DNA of 64,000 nucleotides from NCBI GenBank assembly GCA_048594975.1, contig JBMDXQ010000006.1:124001-188000 (forward strand), read 5' to 3'. Positions 60,175 through 64,000 of this stretch are shown piece by piece (position 1 is the first letter of the stretch; the number at the start of each line of letters is the position of its first letter). The DNA is from JBMDXB01 sp048594975. GTDB lineage: Bacteria; Acidobacteriota; Vicinamibacteria; Vicinamibacterales; 2-12-FULL-66-21. The notes beneath the pieces were generated by a model. It saw only the letters and a list, made by a program, of their open reading frames with translations, did no database searches and had not been told where the DNA came from. The translations under genes and the position numbers were made by a program.

Positions 60175-60891
60175 ATGCCTATGATTGAAACGCGGGATCT
60201 CTGGAAGACCTACGTGATGGGTGAGGAGGAAATCCACGCGCTCCGCGGGGTCTCCATCACGATCGAACGCGGCGAGTACGTCGCCATCATGGGCCCGTCC
60301 GGCTCGGGCAAATCGACGCTCATGAACCTGATCGGGTGCCTCGACACGCCGTCGAAGGGCAGCTACCTGCTCAACGACAAGGAAGTGGCGTCGATGAACG
60401 ACGACGACCTCGCCCGCATCCGCAACGAGGAGATCGGGTTCGTGTTCCAGACCTTCAACCTGCTGCCGCGCGCCACGGCGCTGCACAACGTGGAACTGCC
60501 GCTCGTCTACGCTGGCGTTGCGTCGAAGGAGCGGCAGGCGCGGGCGCGCGACGCGCTCGCGAAGGTGGAGCTCAGCGACCGCGCGCTGCACCGCCCGAAC
60601 GAGTTGTCCGGCGGCCAGCGCCAGCGCGTCGCGATTGCGCGGGCCCTGGTGAACAACCCGTCCATCCTGCTGGCTGACGAGCCGACGGGGAACCTGGATT
60701 CGAAGACCGGCAACGAGATCATGGGCGTCTTCGCCCGTCTTCACACCGCCGGCAACACCATCGTCCTGGTCACGCACGAAGCGGACATCGCCGCCTATGC
60801 AGAACGGGCGATCCATCTCCGCGATGGGCAGGTGGAGCAGGACCTGGGCCGCGTAGCGGCGTCGCGTCCGGCGACCGCCACCGCCACGTAG
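60175..60891 (+). CDS. ABC transporter ATP-binding protein, LolD/MacB type
   Basis: A protein of 238 residues. Walker A GPSGSGKST, Q-loop FVFQTFNLLPRATALHNVELPL (MacB/LolD subfamily signature), ABC signature LSGGQRQRVAIA, Walker B ILLADEPTGNLDS and His switch VTHEAD. It should pair with FtsX-type permeases that move lipoproteins or export molecules. A permease of that type is encoded convergently downstream (60904-63240). ATG at 60175 or 60181. Confidence 0.92.
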   Translation: MPMIETRDLWKTYVMGEEEIHALRGVSITIERGEYVAIMGPSGSGKSTLMNLIGCLDTPSKGSYLLNDKEVASMNDDDLARIRNEEIGFVFQTFNLLPRATALHNVELPLVYAGVASKERQARARDALAKVELSDRALHRPNELSGGQRQRVAIARALVNNPSILLADEPTGNLDSKTGNEIMGVFARLHTAGNTIVLVTHEADIAAYAERAIHLRDGQVEQDLGRVAASRPATATAT

Positions 60892-60903
60892 ACGCCGATC
60901 GGC

Positions 60904-63240
60904 TCAGGCCCTGCGCAGGACGACCGAGGGATCGAGTTTCACGATCCGGAGCGTCGCGAGCAGGCAGGCACCGGCGGCGACCGCGCCACACAAGCCAACC
61001 AGCGCCAGTCCCCACCCGGGACGGCTCGCGTTCACCGCCACGATGAACGCCGCATCGTCGAAGCCGGACGACCGCGTCATCGCGATCGTGCCGATCGTCC
61101 CCGTCGCGAGAGCGGCCAGGATCAGCTTCAGCTCGCGTGACAACACCGCTCGCAGGACGCGTCCTGGCGTCGCGCCGAGCGCGAGGCGCACGCCGAATTC
61201 CGCGCTGCGCTGCGTGACCGACTGACTGACCACCGCGAAGATGCCGGAGCCTGCCAGGAGCAGCGCGATGAGCGCGAATGCGCCGAAGAGGCGCAGCATC
61301 GTGATCGCTTCGTTGGTCACGAACCGTGGCAGATCGCCGAGCACGCGGACGTCCACCGGCGCCACGGCGTCGCGCGGCCGCACGGCTTCGGCGACGTGTC
61401 GCGCGATCTCCCTGGCTCGCGCGGAGCGCGCCAGCAGCATGACCTGGGATTCAGCGGCGATGTCGAGCGGCCGGTAGACTGCGGCCGGCTGCGGTGATCG
61501 AACCGCCGTGCGGATCGCGTCGGCCGCCACGCCGATCGTGACCACCCGCGTCGAGCGGCCGCGGATGGTCACGTCCATCTCTTTGCCGATCGGATTCTCG
61601 CCCGGCCACAAGGTGGATGCGGCACTCTCCGCGACGATCGCGACCGCCGTGCCCGCCGTCTCGTCGGACCGGAATGATCGCCCTTGCACGATGGGCAACC
61701 CGGCGGTCTCGAAGAACCGCTCGCGCGTCGCGACGATCGACACGGCAGCGGTCCGGCCGCCGGGCACGGACGCGGTCGCCCGCACACCTCCATCGATCGG
61801 AAGAGCGGACGAAATCGCCACGCCCGTCACTCCACCGACCGCGCGAACGCGCGCGGACGCCGCGACAGCGACGCGCGCCGGAAGGCGAACGGCCACCAGC
61901 TCCTCCACCGCCAATCCAATCTGCGTGTCCTGCAGGACGCTGACGATCGCGAACGACATCGCCGTCAGCACGACCAGCACGGAGGCCAGGGCGAGCTCGA
62001 CGAAGACGACGAGGTCCCGGACGCCATAACCGGCGACCCGTACCCGCGGTGCCGGCGCGCTGCCCTTCAGCGATGAGGCGACGTCGCGCCGCGACAATCG
62101 CAGGGCCGGCACTAGGCCGAACAAGGCGCAGGCCGTCGCCGACGATGTCAGGGCGATCGGCAGGAGTCCGAAGTCGCCCGAGAGCCTGGCGGTGAGTTCG
62201 GGCTTCATCTGGATCATCGTCCGCACGACGAAGTCGAGGCCCGCAAACGCCAGCGCCGTACCGAGGGTTCCGGCCGCGACCGTAAGCAGGCTGTTCTCGA
62301 AGAACAACTGTCTGAAGATCGCGCCGCGGCTCGCGCCGAGCGCCATGCGCAGGGACAGCTCGGTGTCGCGGCGGATGCCGCGCGCCAGCAGCATGCACGC
62401 CACGTTCACGCAGCCGATGATCAGCACGACCGCGGCCGGGAGGAAAATCAGGACGGTGGCGCCGCCGGTCCGCGCCCGCACGTCCCGCTCGACCGGAATG
62501 CCCTCCCATCGCCACGCGCCCTCCTGCTGGAGCGGCGGGTCGAGCGTCGACAGCTCACCGGCCGCCGACGCCCAGGACACGCCGGGCGCGAGGCGCGACA
62601 TGACGAACACCCGCGCGCGGCCGTCCGTCTCGCGGCCGGAGAGAGGCAGCCAGAGGTCGGCGCTGATGCCGATCAGCGAGAACGAGAACGACGCCGGCAG
62701 CACGCCGATGACCGTATGCTCCCGGCCGTCGAGGCGGACCGACGGGCCGTCGGCGATCCGCCGGCCCGCGAAATGCCGTCGCCACGTGAGCTCGCCGACG
62801 ACGGCAACGGGCGCATCGTCGCCTCGATCCGCCGGCGTGAAGAGCCGTCCGTCGATCGGGCGGGCACGCAGGACGTCGAAAAAACCCGGAGTGACCCGCA
62901 TCGCGGAGACGGTATGGGCGTCGACGCCCGCGCCGAGCGTCATTTCGATGCCGCGATACGCGGCGATACCCTCGAACGAGCGCGCGGGGGCGAGCGTGAC
63001 ATTGAAGTCATCGAGCGTCACTGGCGAGCGCCGGACGCCGAGCGCCGGGCTCGCGCCGTAGATGCGGATGACGCGCTGGATGCCCTCGATCTCGACGGAG
63101 GATTCCGACAGCGCGATCCGGAGCAACGCGTAGAGCGCGCTCGTCGTGCCGATGCCGATCGCGAGGGTGAGGACGGCCAGCGCGGCCCCCCAGCGCCACG
63201 CGCGAAGCGCCCTGACGGCGAGCGAGAGGTCACGGAGCAT
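60904..63240 (-). CDS. FtsX/MacB-type ABC permease, duplicated (ADOP-like)
   Basis: A protein of 778 residues with an eight-helix plan: one helix near the N-terminus (about 20-40), a large periplasmic MacB_PCD domain, three helices (about 265-390), then a second copy of the same layout. The duplicated permease is typical of Acidobacteria. Motifs MALGASRGAIFRQLFFENSLL and VRLALGATPGRVLRAVLSRELKLIL are FtsX-like. The ATG at 63240 is chosen because an upstream extension lacks hydrophobic character. Possible partner: the convergent LolD-type ATPase. Substrate unknown. Confidence 0.9.
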   Translation of the reverse strand: MLRDLSLAVRALRAWRWGAALAVLTLAIGIGTTSALYALLRIALSESSVEIEGIQRVIRIYGASPALGVRRSPVTLDDFNVTLAPARSFEGIAAYRGIEMTLGAGVDAHTVSAMRVTPGFFDVLRARPIDGRLFTPADRGDDAPVAVVGELTWRRHFAGRRIADGPSVRLDGREHTVIGVLPASFSFSLIGISADLWLPLSGRETDGRARVFVMSRLAPGVSWASAAGELSTLDPPLQQEGAWRWEGIPVERDVRARTGGATVLIFLPAAVVLIIGCVNVACMLLARGIRRDTELSLRMALGASRGAIFRQLFFENSLLTVAAGTLGTALAFAGLDFVVRTMIQMKPELTARLSGDFGLLPIALTSSATACALFGLVPALRLSRRDVASSLKGSAPAPRVRVAGYGVRDLVVFVELALASVLVVLTAMSFAIVSVLQDTQIGLAVEELVAVRLPARVAVAASARVRAVGGVTGVAISSALPIDGGVRATASVPGGRTAAVSIVATRERFFETAGLPIVQGRSFRSDETAGTAVAIVAESAASTLWPGENPIGKEMDVTIRGRSTRVVTIGVAADAIRTAVRSPQPAAVYRPLDIAAESQVMLLARSARAREIARHVAEAVRPRDAVAPVDVRVLGDLPRFVTNEAITMLRLFGAFALIALLLAGSGIFAVVSQSVTQRSAEFGVRLALGATPGRVLRAVLSRELKLILAALATGTIGTIAMTRSSGFDDAAFIVAVNASRPGWGLALVGLCGAVAAGACLLATLRIVKLDPSVVLRRA

Positions 63241-63356
63241 GGGAAGATGCTCAGCGCTGAGGAGCTGGAAATCAGAAGGGGAACACCATGAGCGTAGCAC
63301 CCCAGGGCAGAGGTGGCAATCCAGACCTGGCCTCGAGGCTGTTGATTCTCGACCTT

Positions 63357-63377
63357 CTCAGTTCTGAGTGCTGAGTT
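63357..63377. repeat. Short heptamer repeat with hairpin potential
   Basis: CTCAGTT, CTGAGTG, CTGAGTT in tandem; CTCAGTTCTGAG is self-complementary. It directly follows the stop of the OppF-type gene on the minus strand. Confidence 0.55.
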
Positions 63378-64000
63378 TCAGATCGCCGCCCAGTGTCCAG
63401 CGGCGATTTCCCTAAGGGAGGCGTCGCGGTCGAACGAGGCGGGATCGAGCGCGATCCGTTGACGCGACGCCGCCGGGTCGGGGATCGGGATCGCGGAGAG
63501 CAGCGCGCGTGTATAGGGGTGGGCGGCCGCGTCGAAGATCGACTCGGTCGGCCCCGTCTCGACGATCCGGCCGAGATACATCACCGCCACCCGTCCGCAG
63601 ATGTGACGCACCAGCCTGAGATCGTGTGCGATGAAGAGGTAGGTGAGCTTGAGCCGCTGCTGCAGATCCATCAGCAGATTGATCACCTGCGCCTGGACGG
63701 AGACGTCGAGAGCCGAGACCGGCTCGTCGGCGACGATGAACGACGGGTTCAATGCCAGCGCGCGCGCCAGGCCGATCCGCTGCCGCTGCCCGCCGCTGAA
63801 CTCGTGCGGGTAGCGCGTCAGTTGCGTCGGGTCGAGGCCGACCAGCTCGAACAGCTCCGCCACGCGGACGCGGCGCTGGGCGCGCGAGCCGATCCGATGG
63901 ATCACGAGCGGCTCCTCGACGATGCTGCCGACGCGCATCCGCGGGTTCAGCGACGAGTACGGGTCCTGGAAGACGATCTGCATGTCGCGCCGTGCCCGCC
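63378..64000 (-). CDS. Oligopeptide/dipeptide ABC transporter ATP-binding protein (OppF/DppF type, partial)
   Basis: The N-terminus lies beyond the window end; the frame stays open (..ARRDMQIVFQDPYSS). Visible parts: Q-loop QIVFQDPYSSLNPRM, ABC signature FSGGQRQRIGLARAL, Walker B FIVADEPVSALDVS, His switch IAHDL, and the peptide-transporter C-terminal HPYTRALLSAIP motif. It powers import of peptides or nickel-like ligands with permeases and a binding protein not in this window. The full protein would be about 320 residues. Confidence 0.92.
   Translation of the reverse strand, partial: RARRDMQIVFQDPYSSLNPRMRVGSIVEEPLVIHRIGSRAQRRVRVAELFELVGLDPTQLTRYPHEFSGGQRQRIGLARALALNPSFIVADEPVSALDVSVQAQVINLLMDLQQRLKLTYLFIAHDLRLVRHICGRVAVMYLGRIVETGPTESIFDAAAHPYTRALLSAIPIPDPAASRQRIALDPASFDRDASLREIAAGHWAAI

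Noticed and set aside
60891..60904. LolD-type ATPase and ADOP-type permease as one operon
   Set aside because: The genes are convergent, so they are not cotranscribed. A functional pairing remains possible but is not shown.

Overview
The window is GC-rich bacterial chromosome with dense gene packing, many ATGA/TGATG stop-start overlaps, and no tRNA, rRNA, CRISPR array or insertion sequence that I can see. The gene content points to an Acidobacteriota-like organism, perhaps of the Vicinamibacteria type. Evidence for this is an 800-residue FtsX/MacB-type permease, a VWFA-related secreted protein, a TonB receptor with an N-terminal carboxypeptidase-regulatory domain, PQQ-type propellers and TonB_C proteins. 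This placement is inference from gene families, not a database match.

Layout. 1-7020 (minus): a seven-gene redox operon runs from a secreted PQQ-like propeller through an NHL propeller, a Tat-type NapG/MauM-like ferredoxin, a NapH-like membrane Fe-S protein, a membrane-anchored NuoE-like protein and a NuoF-like diaphorase to a GltD-like flavoprotein cut by the window edge. 7139-11055 (minus): small protein, glutaredoxin-like membrane protein, two methyltransferases, serine hydrolase. 11309-22130 (minus): a nearly continuous cluster with two PH-domain proteins (one fused to a GcvH-like domain), a CobW GTPase, a HdrA-like Cys protein, a ferredoxin, a radical SAM enzyme, a DUF116-polyprenyl synthase fusion, a prenyltransferase-type toroid, a DxDD class II terpene cyclase and a translationally coupled 20-residue ORF. 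This is the best candidate for an undescribed biosynthetic system. 22174-25821: membrane protein and M28 peptidase.

26090-32275 (plus): a pseudokinase with PEGA repeats, a TonB_C protein, a RodZ-like HTH/TolB propeller fusion and an M23 lipoprotein. 32332-35996: DUF1015, serA, serC. 36217-41062: acyl-lipid desaturase, then a histidine kinase, response regulator and TonB receptor operon. 41080-51497: pcnB, polA (proofreading motif lost), lipoproteins, BON protein, ZIP transporter and a three-gene TonB/VWA operon. 51679-60106: SDR, methyltransferase-like protein, inositol-phosphate synthase, acetyl-CoA synthetase, PilB-like ATPase with zinc ribbon, J protein. 60175-64000: LolD-type ATPase, permease, and a partial OppF-type ATPase.

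Two genome-wide habits show in the non-coding DNA. First, several genes carry a -10-like hexamer only 6-8 nt before the start codon, which suggests leaderless mRNAs. Second, many gene ends carry hairpin-capable elements made of degenerate 7-nt (once 8-nt) tandem units in both arms.
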